This document shows, one piece after another, positions 33,795 to 41,999 of a stretch of DNA of 64,000 nt. Within the stretch, counting starts at the first letter, position 1. The number at the start of each line of letters is the position of its first letter. The notes beneath the pieces were generated by a model. That model did no database searches, was not told where the DNA came from, and saw nothing but the letters and a program-made list of their open reading frames with translations. A program made the position numbers and the translations under genes. This DNA is from Flavobacteriales bacterium UBA7468 (GTDB taxonomy: Bacteria > Bacteroidota > Bacteroidia > Flavobacteriales_D > Crocinitomicaceae): assembly GCA_002478565.1 (NCBI GenBank), contig DLPC01000006.1, positions 1 to 64,000 on the forward strand, in the 5' to 3' direction.

Positions 33795-34834
33795 ATAATG
33801 ATTTAAATCCTAGTGTCAAGGAAAAAATGAAGAAAAATCTCGTTTATGTCGGGATCTTCAGTATAGTAATGCTATTCGCAGGTTTAACATCTGCCTATTA
33901 CGTTTCAATGGGGAAATCTTTTTGGTTAAAGTACCCCATGCCGACTGGTTTTTACCTCAGCACTGCCTTTATTGCCTTGAGCAGTATCGCTTTCTGGTTT
34001 GCCATTCAAAGTGCTAAAAAAGATCGTCAAGGCCAACTTAAACTTGGAATGGCTGCCACTTTAGCTTTTGGGGGGGCTTTCGTATATTTTCAATTTCAAG
34101 GATACAACCAGCTAGTTGAAAAAGGAATCAACCCCGTAAACGATATCCTAGTTACAAATGGCCGTTATGGTGATTATTATGAGTTCAAATACAAAGGGCA
34201 GCTAGTAGGGGTTGACGGCAATGAGTTTTTAATCAATGGTAAGCCTATTAACGATCGCGATTTTCAAGAAATTCAAGCCTACTTCAAGCAATTTGAAAGC
34301 ATCAATCGAACGACCGCTCTGCGCCTAACTCAACCTAATTCGAATATCGAATTATTTTATAATGGCAATCCTGTATTATTCAAAGCAGGTCAGCTTTACG
34401 CAAATGACAGTACCACATTTACATACTCGGACGAACTTCGCTTGAGCGAGCTTGCACTCAACATCCGTGACAAACGTGGAGATTTCTTTGCGCGTGGCCA
34501 ATACGGCAAAGACTTCACTATCTACTACTCTGGTAAGGAATTACAATACGAAAACCGCCAACTAAAATACAATGGTACCGTTCTCAAACCGCACCTTTTA
34601 TTAAGCGCCATGCAATCTGCAGATTCCGCTTCTGCTTATTTGTACCTAATTAGTTTCGTACACTTGCTACACGTAAGTATTGCCTTGCTTTATTTACTAA
34701 AAGTCGCAATTGCTTCATTTTCAGGTAAATTCTCTTCTCAAAACCACTTATCGCTCAGACTTAGCAGTATGTTCTGGCATTTTTTAGGCCTATTATGGCT
34801 CTATTTACTCGTGTTTTTGATTTTTATTCACTAA
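33791..34834 (+). CDS. Heme-copper oxidase subunit III-like protein, first copy
   Basis: 347 residues with three N-terminal helices (about 16-38, 52-73, 84-105), a soluble insert of about 170 residues (110-283), and two C-terminal helices (about 284-310, 325-347). SLRLSSMFWHFLGLLWLYL is the subunit III closing helix. The insert has repeated Tyr/Gly segments (YYEFKYKGQL, IYYSGKELQYENRQLKYNG) and no known fold that I recognise. It is more diverged than the following copy and may be a structural partner in the same or a related oxidase complex. ATGA overlap with ctaB. Confidence 0.82.
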   Translation: MNNDLNPSVKEKMKKNLVYVGIFSIVMLFAGLTSAYYVSMGKSFWLKYPMPTGFYLSTAFIALSSIAFWFAIQSAKKDRQGQLKLGMAATLAFGGAFVYFQFQGYNQLVEKGINPVNDILVTNGRYGDYYEFKYKGQLVGVDGNEFLINGKPINDRDFQEIQAYFKQFESINRTTALRLTQPNSNIELFYNGNPVLFKAGQLYANDSTTFTYSDELRLSELALNIRDKRGDFFARGQYGKDFTIYYSGKELQYENRQLKYNGTVLKPHLLLSAMQSADSASAYLYLISFVHLLHVSIALLYLLKVAIASFSGKFSSQNHLSLRLSSMFWHFLGLLWLYLLVFLIFIH

Positions 34835-34859
34835 ACTTGCACAAAAATTTTTCTTAAAA

Positions 34860-35885
34860 ATGGCCGGACATTCTGCACAATTAGACGCCAAAACACTGTG
34901 GGGAGGAAAAGAATCCCCTTTCCAAACAAGTTATGGTAAATTGATGATGTGGTTCTTCCTTGTGTCGGACGCACTCACTTTCAGTGGCTTATTAATTGCC
35001 TACGGCTTCACTAGACATGACGCTCTTGACTCATGGCCAATCGGTGAAGAAACCTTCAATTCAATGCCTTTCTTGGGTCACGGCTATCCGCTATTATATG
35101 TGGCGCTCATGACCTTCATTCTCATCGTGTCTTCGGTAACGATGGTGCTTGCCGTAGAGGCTGGTCACCGCATGGATCGCAAAGGAGTAACCAAATGGAT
35201 GATCGCTACAATCATCGGTGGATTCTTCTTTTTGGGTTCCCAAGCTTGGGAGTGGTCACACTTTATACATGGTTCTGAGTTCGGAAAAATTGAATTAGCA
35301 GATGGTTCTGTTGCCATTGTTAAAGGTCACTTTGGTGAACTTGAAAGCTTCCAAGTAATTGAAGCTGGTAAAAAACACAAGGTTGGAGCTGTCATCAAAG
35401 AAGATTTGATGCACCAGTTTCAGCATGCTGCTGAAAAAGGTCATCTCGAGGATGGTAAAATTCATTTAGCAGACGGTTCTGTAGCTAAAATCAACAAGGC
35501 CGCAGATCACGACATGAAATTAATCATCAAAAAAGACGGCAATACCTATAAAGTAGGAGGTAAAGAAATCACAGGTAAAGAAGCTGAAAAACTATACTAC
35601 GAAGCACTTTATGCTGGTGAAGAAAACCGCGTTATTTACGGAGCTAACATGAAGCAAAACGAATATGGCCCGCAACAATACGCTCAGTTCTTTTTCTTTA
35701 TCACAGGTTTCCACGGTTTCCACGTATTTTCAGGGGTAATCATCAATATCATTATTTTACTTGGTGTGCTTTCTGGAACTTACCACAAGCGTGGTCACTA
35801 CGAAATGGTTGAAAAAACTGGTCTTTACTGGCACTTCGTTGACCTTGTATGGGTCTTTGTATTTACCTTCTTTTATTTATTGTAA
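34860..35885 (+). CDS. Cytochrome c oxidase subunit III, second copy
   Basis: 341 residues. Helices at about 28-50, 78-104, 116-139, 275-307 and 321-341. KLMMWFFLVSDALTFSGLL, GSQAWEWSHFIHG and GLYWHFVDLVWVFVF are subunit III signatures. A soluble insert (about 140-265) sits between helices 3 and 4, the same place as in the preceding copy, and holds a short repeat (LADGSVAIVKGH and LADGSVAKINKA). Part of the caa3-type cytochrome c oxidase; subunits I and II are not in this window. Confidence 0.93.
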   Translation: MAGHSAQLDAKTLWGGKESPFQTSYGKLMMWFFLVSDALTFSGLLIAYGFTRHDALDSWPIGEETFNSMPFLGHGYPLLYVALMTFILIVSSVTMVLAVEAGHRMDRKGVTKWMIATIIGGFFFLGSQAWEWSHFIHGSEFGKIELADGSVAIVKGHFGELESFQVIEAGKKHKVGAVIKEDLMHQFQHAAEKGHLEDGKIHLADGSVAKINKAADHDMKLIIKKDGNTYKVGGKEITGKEAEKLYYEALYAGEENRVIYGANMKQNEYGPQQYAQFFFFITGFHGFHVFSGVIINIIILLGVLSGTYHKRGHYEMVEKTGLYWHFVDLVWVFVFTFFYLL

Positions 35886-35906
35886 TTCTCCTAAGCTAAG
35901 CAGATC

Positions 35907-36275
35907 ATGGAAAGAGACGACTTAATTGAATACTCCTTACACGGACATCACGACGAAGCCACTGGAAAGAGCATCCGTCAAAAAATTTACAAAGTAACCT
36001 TATTACTTACCGTTATTACTGTAATCGAAGTATTCATTGGTGCTAGCATCAAGCAATCTTCAGATTGGTGGACAACCGTAAAGGTTATTTTCATCTTGCT
36101 TACTTTATTGAAGGCCGGATACATCGTTATGGTATTTATGCACCTCGGAGACGAGCGCAGGTATCTTCGCAATGTAATTCTCATTCCTTACTTTATTTTT
36201 GTACTTTATCTCATTTTCATAGCGCTATACGAGGGCACAGCCGTCGGAGCAGCTTGGGATAAAATGTTTCCATAG
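35907..36275 (+). CDS. Cytochrome c oxidase subunit IV (caa3/prokaryotic COX4 type)
   Basis: 122 residues, three membrane helices (about 28-48, 55-75, 90-112), with the VMVFMHLGDERRYLR segment typical of prokaryotic subunit IV proteins. It lies 21 bases after subunit III and 3 bases before the first SCO gene. Assists oxidase assembly or stability. Confidence 0.88.
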   Translation: MERDDLIEYSLHGHHDEATGKSIRQKIYKVTLLLTVITVIEVFIGASIKQSSDWWTTVKVIFILLTLLKAGYIVMVFMHLGDERRYLRNVILIPYFIFVLYLIFIALYEGTAVGAAWDKMFP

Positions 36276-36278
36276 TTT

Positions 36279-36971
36279 ATGAACGAAAAAGCCAACAGCC
36301 GCAGTAAAGGCAGATCTATTTTAGCACTGACTTTAGTTTTTGGCCCAGCGCTTTTTCTCATCTTCATGGCAACACGTGGTTGTGACCACCGTTTCAAAGA
36401 ATTAGCAGATTATGGGTTGGTGGAAGCACCAACCTTTACTGTTTATAACCACAAAGGCAAGCAGACAAAGTCACTTAAAGACTACCAAAATCAAGTAGTT
36501 TTACTAAATACTTTACAAACTACCTGCCCTTATCAATGTGGTCTTGCATTCTTTCCATTAACCCAAAAGCTCTATCAAGATCTCCGTACCAATAAGCGTA
36601 AAAAGCTCAAACAAGTTCGGATGTTATCAATTGTCGTTGATTCTCTTGGTAATCCAGTATCCGAACAAGCTTTACTTGACATTCAAGATATGCTTCGCAA
36701 CAATGTAGAGGGTTATGATCCAGAATTATGGCAACTTGTAATTGCCGAACCCAAAGACTTTTTCAACCACAAGAACAATGGGGTTGATCTTATTGTTAGA
36801 GATAAAAAGTATTTTGGGGGTGTTTCTTATAATGAACTCATCATGTTGCTTGACAAAAAGAACCATCTAAGAATGGTGCTGAATGGACACACAGAAGGCA
36901 TGATTAGAAAAATGAAAGAGCACCTTGCCCTTCTCATGAAGCAATATGACAAAGCACGCGCTAAACGTTAA
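36279..36971 (+). CDS. SCO1/SenC-family protein lacking the copper-ligand His
   Basis: 230 residues. N-terminal membrane anchor (about 14-32), then a thioredoxin-like domain with the redox/copper pair C83-P-Y-Q-C87. The conserved third copper ligand (His in GG-x-x-H-S of the partner gene) aligns with Y184 in GGVSYNE, followed by the matching LLDKKNHLR strand. It may therefore serve as a thiol-disulfide reductase for oxidase subunit II and not as a copper donor. It overlaps the next SCO gene by 26 bases. Confidence 0.85.
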   Translation: MNEKANSRSKGRSILALTLVFGPALFLIFMATRGCDHRFKELADYGLVEAPTFTVYNHKGKQTKSLKDYQNQVVLLNTLQTTCPYQCGLAFFPLTQKLYQDLRTNKRKKLKQVRMLSIVVDSLGNPVSEQALLDIQDMLRNNVEGYDPELWQLVIAEPKDFFNHKNNGVDLIVRDKKYFGGVSYNELIMLLDKKNHLRMVLNGHTEGMIRKMKEHLALLMKQYDKARAKR

Positions 36972-37641
36972 GCTCTTACCACTCCTACTCGCACTATTCA
37001 CGCTATTAGCCGCCTGCCAGGATAAACACGAAAAGCCACTACCTATACTCGGTAATTACGATCTCAATTATCGGAAAGTGGACGGAAAAACCATTACCGA
37101 CACTATTTATCAAGTCATCCCAGACTTTCAATTCTTCAACGAAGACTCAGTCCTAGTTAGCAAAGACACATACAAAGACAAAGTTTGGATTACTGAGTTT
37201 TTCTTTGCTACCTGCCCTTCTATTTGCCCTATCATGAATACACAGCTTAAAAACGTCGAAAAAGCACTAAAGCGCTATTCTAAGGACCTTCAATACCTTT
37301 CCTTTACGATCGACCCCAAACACGACACGCCTAGCGTCCTAAAAGCTCATAAAAGCAAATTAGGCATTCAAAATAAAAATTGGGCTTTTTTATGTGGCGA
37401 TGAATCCTTCACTCATCAACTTGGCATCGAACACTTTCTTATTTTTGCAGGACGCGAAGCAGATGCTTTGGGTGGCTATGCACATTCCGGCGCATTTACA
37501 TTAGTGGATAAAAAAGGACATGTACGAGGGGTTTATGAAGTCGTACAGCCCGACTTAAGCGTGAATCAAAAAGAATTCCAACGATTAATAAAAGAAGCAA
37601 AAAAATTATTTCAAGATGAATACAACTACTCCAACGAATAA
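36946..37641 (+). CDS. SCO1/SenC copper chaperone lipoprotein
   Basis: 231 residues. Lipobox LLAAC (mature Cys near 24), thioredoxin-like fold with C90-P-S-I-C94 and copper-ligand H180 in GGYAHSGAF, plus the FTIDPKHDTP segment of the family. It should deliver copper to the CuA centre of oxidase subunit II in the periplasm. The start overlaps the upstream SCO gene; no better ATG is available that keeps the lipoprotein signal. Confidence 0.92.
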   Translation: MTKHALNVKLLPLLLALFTLLAACQDKHEKPLPILGNYDLNYRKVDGKTITDTIYQVIPDFQFFNEDSVLVSKDTYKDKVWITEFFFATCPSICPIMNTQLKNVEKALKRYSKDLQYLSFTIDPKHDTPSVLKAHKSKLGIQNKNWAFLCGDESFTHQLGIEHFLIFAGREADALGGYAHSGAFTLVDKKGHVRGVYEVVQPDLSVNQKEFQRLIKEAKKLFQDEYNYSNE

Positions 37642-38191
37642 CACAGGGCTCAGAAAATGGATCATTGCCATTTCTATCGTCATTCCTATTGCAGTTGCGG
37701 CGCTTTTCGGAATCAAAGTAGAGGGTGTTGACTTCTCTTTTCTGCCTCCAATCTATGCCGGCATCAATGCTGTTACAGGTGGTTTATTAATTTTAGCCTT
37801 GATCTTTATCAAGAGCGGAAAGGTTCAACAGCACCAAAAAACCATCCAATTAGCACTTGTTTTAAGTGTCTTATTTCTATTGTGTTATGTTGCCTACCAC
37901 ATGACATCTGATTCAACAGTATATGGCGACCTTGATCACGATGGTGCGCTCTCAGGTAAAGAGCTAGGATTAGTTGGGGCAACACGCTTTGCTTACATCC
38001 TTTTATTGTTGTCTCATATTTTCTTGAGTATAGCGGTCATTCCTGTGGTTTTATTTACCTATTTACATGCGTGGGAAGGCAATTATCAAAAACATAAAAA
38101 ATGGGCAAAATTTGCCTTTCCTATTTGGCTTTATGTGGCTGTAACCGGCGTCATCGTCTATTTCATGATAGCACCCTACTACGCACACTGA
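37616..38191 (+). CDS. DUF420 membrane protein (CtaM-like oxidase assembly factor) with EF-hand loop
   Basis: 191 residues, five membrane helices. The family match (PPIYAGINAVTGGLLILA; VAYHMTSDST; LLLLSHIFLSIAVIPVVL) is to DUF420, whose Bacillus/Staphylococcus members (CtaM/YozB) are needed for heme-copper oxidase function. Between helices 3 and 4, residues 105-116 (DLDHDGALSGKE) are a textbook 12-residue EF-hand calcium loop, encoded at 37928-37963. It overlaps the SCO gene by 26 bases. Confidence 0.88.
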   Translation: MNTTTPTNNTGLRKWIIAISIVIPIAVAALFGIKVEGVDFSFLPPIYAGINAVTGGLLILALIFIKSGKVQQHQKTIQLALVLSVLFLLCYVAYHMTSDSTVYGDLDHDGALSGKELGLVGATRFAYILLLLSHIFLSIAVIPVVLFTYLHAWEGNYQKHKKWAKFAFPIWLYVAVTGVIVYFMIAPYYAH

Positions 38192-38224
38192 TTTTTTCGG
38201 TAATTTTAAGAAAAAACTTAGCGC

Positions 38225-38656
38225 ATGAACTTAGCCTATATTCACTTACTGACCAATCACCTACCTATTCTCGGCTCCATATTTGGTGTTTTGTTATTAT
38301 TTATTGCTTACTTCAAGCCTCAACTGCACACAGCATTCAGCGCATATTTGCTGTTGCTTATTAGCGGCATTGGGGGCATGCTCGCCTATTTTACTGGGGA
38401 AGCGGCTGAAGAACACGTAGAGCATCTTCCCGGTATTTCAGAAAATCTCATTCATTTACATGAAGAAATGGCTGAAAACACCTTGATTTTTATTTTTCTT
38501 CTCACCGCTGCGTCTATCATTGGCTTGTGGTCAAACCACGCTAAATGGGAGAAAGCCAAACAAATCCAGTTATTCATAATGATTGTTGGAATTATCGCTT
38601 TTATCTTATTTGCATTTACCGGATACTTAGGCGGACACATCAGACATGCAGGATAA
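38225..38656 (+). CDS. Four-helix membrane protein of the oxidase operon, unknown function
   Basis: 143 residues with four predicted helices (about 13-32, 38-57, 83-102, 114-134). A His/Glu-rich loop (EEHVEHLPG and HLHEEMAEN) between helices 2 and 3 could bind metal or haem. A -7-like element TAATTTTA (38201-38208) lies 16 bases before the ATG, so it may also be transcribed separately. I do not recognise a named function. Confidence 0.75.
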   Translation: MNLAYIHLLTNHLPILGSIFGVLLLFIAYFKPQLHTAFSAYLLLLISGIGGMLAYFTGEAAEEHVEHLPGISENLIHLHEEMAENTLIFIFLLTAASIIGLWSNHAKWEKAKQIQLFIMIVGIIAFILFAFTGYLGGHIRHAG

Positions 38657-39092
38657 ACTTCTTTCAGACAAACAGCATCGTTACGACAAGGCCTATTTGC
38701 GACTTGCTGCAAGCTGGGCAAGGCTTTCTCACTGCCAACGCAAACAAGTTGGGGCGATCATCGTCAAAGATGCCATTATCATCTCTGACGGCTACAATGG
38801 CACTCCAGCTGGTTTTGATAACTGTTGCGAAGATGAAAACAACCAAACACATTGGTATGTGCTTCATGCCGAAGCTAACGCCATTCTAAAAGTAGCGCGC
38901 AGCACAAACAATTGTAAAGACGCGACACTGTATCTCACGCACTCACCATGTAAAGATTGCAGTAAACTCGTATTGCAATCAGGCATTACAAGGCTTGTGT
39001 ATCAAGAAGCATACAAAGACCTCTCTGGTATAGAATTCTTAAAGTCTGCCGGTCTTGAAGTTCAACAAATTGAAAACATAGACGATGTCTGA
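38646..39092 (+). CDS. dCMP/cytidine-type deaminase (ComEB family)
   Basis: 148 residues. The zinc site is intact: HAEAN gives the His ligand and catalytic Glu, and SPCKDC gives the two Cys. NGTPAGFDNCCED before it is the deoxycytidylate deaminase signature. It should convert dCMP to dUMP for thymidylate synthesis. It overlaps both neighbours (11 bases upstream, 8 downstream). Confidence 0.93.
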   Translation: MQDKLLSDKQHRYDKAYLRLAASWARLSHCQRKQVGAIIVKDAIIISDGYNGTPAGFDNCCEDENNQTHWYVLHAEANAILKVARSTNNCKDATLYLTHSPCKDCSKLVLQSGITRLVYQEAYKDLSGIEFLKSAGLEVQQIENIDDV

Positions 39093-40653
39093 AGAAGGAC
39101 CAAGACCCTTATATTGGTTACCTGCACTATTAACACTTGTCGCAGCTGCAGGAATTTGGATAGGAACAAACATACTTGGGCCAAATACAAATAGCCATAA
39201 AGAAATTCAAAAGCTCGAACAAATTTTTGATGTCCTCGACCAACAATATGTCGATAAAATCAACAAAGAAGAAATCTTTGAAGAAACCATTGCCGAACTA
39301 TTACATAAACTCGATCCGCATAGCAACTATGTTTCTGCCAAAGACATCAAATTACTAGACGAACAAACCAATGCTTCTTTTGGCGGAATTGGCGTGCGTT
39401 TTTTGCTTTTTAGAGATACCATTTGCGTAACTCACGTTAACGAACTCTCGCCCGCCAATTTAGCAGGTTTAGAGCGCGGTGACCGCATCATAGCCATTAA
39501 TAATAAACCCTCTTGTGGCAAATTCATGACCAACGAGAAAGTAATGAGTCGTTTGAAAGGCGCACCTAACACTCAGGTAAAAGTCACGGTCTTACGCAAA
39601 GGTAAAAAACTTCAAAAAACGCTTACCAGGGGGATCATTCCCATTCAAACGGTCAATTGTTCGTACATGATCAAAGATCAAGTAGGATATATAAAAATTG
39701 CCCAATTCTCCATTCCCACAGCAAATGAATTCAAAGCAGCAGCTCAACGGCTATTATTGTCTGGCATGAAAAAACTGGTCCTTGACCTTCGTGGTAACGG
39801 TGGCGGAACAATGGAAACTGCGATTCAAATAGCCGATGAATTTTTACCCGCCAATCGCATCATTTTAAGTTCAAAAGGCCTACACAGTAAGGAGAAAAAA
39901 TTCACCTCAACCAATGGAGGACTTCTAGAAAACATCAAAGTTGCGGTATTAATCGATGCGCAATCTGCGTCAGCAAGCGAAATATTAGCTGGCGCCTTAC
40001 AAGACAACGACCGCGCCACGATTATTGGACGCAGGTCCTACGGAAAAGGCCTCATACAGCAAGACAAACGCCTCAGCGACGGCAGTAATATTCGCATTAC
40101 CGTTGCGCGCTATTATACGCCTTCAGGCAGGTCTATTCAGCGCCCTTACAAAGATGGTTACGATGCTTATAAAGCTGCCGAAGACCGTGCTTATGCAGAT
40201 GAATATTTCAAACCTGACTCAAGCATATTTGTCGACTCACTGAAATACAAAACCCGAAAAGGCAGAATAGTTTACGGTGGTGGTGGGATTATGCCTGATA
40301 TCTTTGTCCCTGGCGACACCTCTGGTACATCTATGTATTTGACCGAATTACTTTGGGCAGGGGCTTTCAATGCTTTTGCGTTTGACTACCTCAACCAGCA
40401 CCCTCAACCAACTAATCTTCAGACATTTATTCGAGATTTCATAGTCACTGATGCATTGCTACAATCTTTTACGCGCTTTGCTCAAAAAGAATTCAATATT
40501 GTTTATCAAGCTTCGGAATTTTCGCACAGCAAGAAACGTATTGCTCAAAATTTAAAAGCAGAGATTGCGAGTCATTTGTTCACAGAAAATGGGTATTACC
40601 GAGTGGTCAACACCCAGGATAAAGAAATCCAACGAGCTTTAAAACAGCTCTAG
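39085..40653 (+). CDS. C-terminal processing protease (S41 family)
   Basis: 522 residues. N-terminal membrane anchor (about 9-28), a PDZ domain (about 100-190), and an S41 catalytic domain with Ser/Lys dyad: S296 in QSASASE and K321 in SYGKG, spaced 25 residues as in Prc/CtpA proteases. The RGNGGG stretch before it is typical. It cleaves C-terminal tails of periplasmic proteins. Last gene of the oxidase-led run; overlap with the deaminase gene suggests co-transcription, not a shared pathway. Confidence 0.93.
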   Translation: MSEEGPRPLYWLPALLTLVAAAGIWIGTNILGPNTNSHKEIQKLEQIFDVLDQQYVDKINKEEIFEETIAELLHKLDPHSNYVSAKDIKLLDEQTNASFGGIGVRFLLFRDTICVTHVNELSPANLAGLERGDRIIAINNKPSCGKFMTNEKVMSRLKGAPNTQVKVTVLRKGKKLQKTLTRGIIPIQTVNCSYMIKDQVGYIKIAQFSIPTANEFKAAAQRLLLSGMKKLVLDLRGNGGGTMETAIQIADEFLPANRIILSSKGLHSKEKKFTSTNGGLLENIKVAVLIDAQSASASEILAGALQDNDRATIIGRRSYGKGLIQQDKRLSDGSNIRITVARYYTPSGRSIQRPYKDGYDAYKAAEDRAYADEYFKPDSSIFVDSLKYKTRKGRIVYGGGGIMPDIFVPGDTSGTSMYLTELLWAGAFNAFAFDYLNQHPQPTNLQTFIRDFIVTDALLQSFTRFAQKEFNIVYQASEFSHSKKRIAQNLKAEIASHLFTENGYYRVVNTQDKEIQRALKQL

Positions 40654-40654
40654 C

Positions 40655-40759
40655 TTAATTTTTGTCGGTTAAAAAGACCGCAAAAATAATTGCTAAAATG
40701 CCCAGAACTGCTGCTATTGCCCACCAAAAGTGGTTATCAAATTGTGCTAGTGCTATCAT
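40655..40759 (-). CDS. 34-residue single-helix membrane peptide
   Basis: An ATG at 40759 opens a 34-codon frame ending at the TAA at 40655-40657. The product has one strongly hydrophobic helix (WWAIAAVLGILAIIFAVFL, about 12-30) and a charged C-terminus (TDKN). It fills the gap between the convergent protease and secreted-protein genes. No Shine-Dalgarno sequence or clear promoter is visible, so this is a candidate only. Its size and shape resemble small oxidase or membrane-complex subunits, which is speculation. Confidence 0.45.
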   Translation of the reverse strand: MIALAQFDNHFWWAIAAVLGILAIIFAVFLTDKN

Positions 40760-40874
40760 GGCGTTAAGTTTTGTTCAATTAAGTTATTCTTTATATTGTT
40801 TCGCAATATAAGAAATGAACAAATGCCCAATTTGACTGAACAAGACTAAGTTCTGATAGAATATAAAAAGCTAT
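40760..40874. other. Intergenic segment with a small hairpin
   Basis: An AT-rich stretch holds an ATATTG-TTTCG-CAATAT inverted repeat near 40795-40811. No open frame of note. It could be regulatory for the small membrane peptide or a weak terminator. Confidence 0.3.
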
Positions 40875-41999
40875 TTAGTTATTTTTCAACCATTTGTAGG
40901 TCCAGTCATGAGCCAATAAATAATAGGTTCCTGGCTCTAATCGCTCCAAATTATAACTCCGTTTGCCTTTTTGTGTTTGTATAACTACTTTTCTATTGGT
41001 GTCTATTAGACTTAACACTTCTGTAAACCCTTCGGGCAAATAAAGGGTGTTTTCAGAAAAATAAACTCCTTTTGTTAGCTCCTCAACTTTGATAGACATC
41101 AATTGATTCAAATTCCAACTATGAACTTTTGGTGGTATCGTTACAATGGTATTTATTTGTTCACCACTGATAAGTCCAGTAAAGGGTCCGGTAATGCAAA
41201 CTCCTTCTGTTTGAGCTAGAGAAAGTGTTGATCCTAATTCTAATCTCCTTCTTGTACCATTGAAGATCTCATTTTGAAAATCCCAGAACATCCACATAAA
41301 AGTATTGTACAAACCAGAAGCTTGCTGTTGATAGCCTAATAAGTAAATCTGATTATTTACTGAATCATAGGCTGCATCTGTAATGAGGCCATTTACTTGA
41401 AAAGAATCAACTAGTGTTGCAGCAATGGTGTCTTGCCAAATTGCAGGTAAGACGTAGTGCTTAGTCCATAAATTTTCCCAGTTTTTAGAAAAAATATGCA
41501 GCGAATCATTTTTCCAAATCATGGCCTCAGCGTCAAAATTATGTGCATTAATTGGAAGTGGGCCTAATGGTTGATCCGGATAGAAAAAAGTAAGTTTTAG
41601 ATTGGGTAATGTATCTGTTGTGGTTAAATCTGTAAGTGCCACTTGATAAATGTCAAAGTAGGAGCGCGATCCCATATTATTGCCTATATCACCAATGTAT
41701 AAATTGGAATTAGAAGCAGTAAGTGCTTCCCAATCATTGTTTTGCGCATTCAAAACAGCCCAAGTTTGAAGCGTAGTACCTGAGACAGGGTCAATCGCAA
41801 ATATAGCCGGAGCATTTCCGCTATCATTAATAGAGAAGAGGGTGTCGTGAAAATATAGCAACCCAGAAGTTTCGTTGTTTGAAGGGTCCAAATTGGTCAC
41901 AAATTGCGGACTTAAGGGCATTGTTGGTAATGTAACACCGGTTTGAGCCTTAAAGAAGGTGAATAGACATAAAAAACCAAGAAGGAGTACTAGTTTCAT
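40875..41999 (-). CDS. Secreted beta-propeller-like protein, unknown function
   Basis: 374 residues with a signal peptide (about 1-18). Repeating segments such as NDWEALTASNSNLYIGDIGNN and HNFDAEAMIWKNDSLHIFSKNW suggest a beta-propeller of the kind seen in Bacteroidota secreted proteins. The last ~60 residues (SLIDTNRKVVIQTQKGKRSY ... LEPGTYYLLAH) resemble a degenerate T9SS tail without the usual NP motif. It is the last gene of a three-gene operon joined by ATGA overlaps. Confidence 0.7.
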   Translation of the reverse strand: MKLVLLLGFLCLFTFFKAQTGVTLPTMPLSPQFVTNLDPSNNETSGLLYFHDTLFSINDSGNAPAIFAIDPVSGTTLQTWAVLNAQNNDWEALTASNSNLYIGDIGNNMGSRSYFDIYQVALTDLTTTDTLPNLKLTFFYPDQPLGPLPINAHNFDAEAMIWKNDSLHIFSKNWENLWTKHYVLPAIWQDTIAATLVDSFQVNGLITDAAYDSVNNQIYLLGYQQQASGLYNTFMWMFWDFQNEIFNGTRRRLELGSTLSLAQTEGVCITGPFTGLISGEQINTIVTIPPKVHSWNLNQLMSIKVEELTKGVYFSENTLYLPEGFTEVLSLIDTNRKVVIQTQKGKRSYNLERLEPGTYYLLAHDWTYKWLKNN

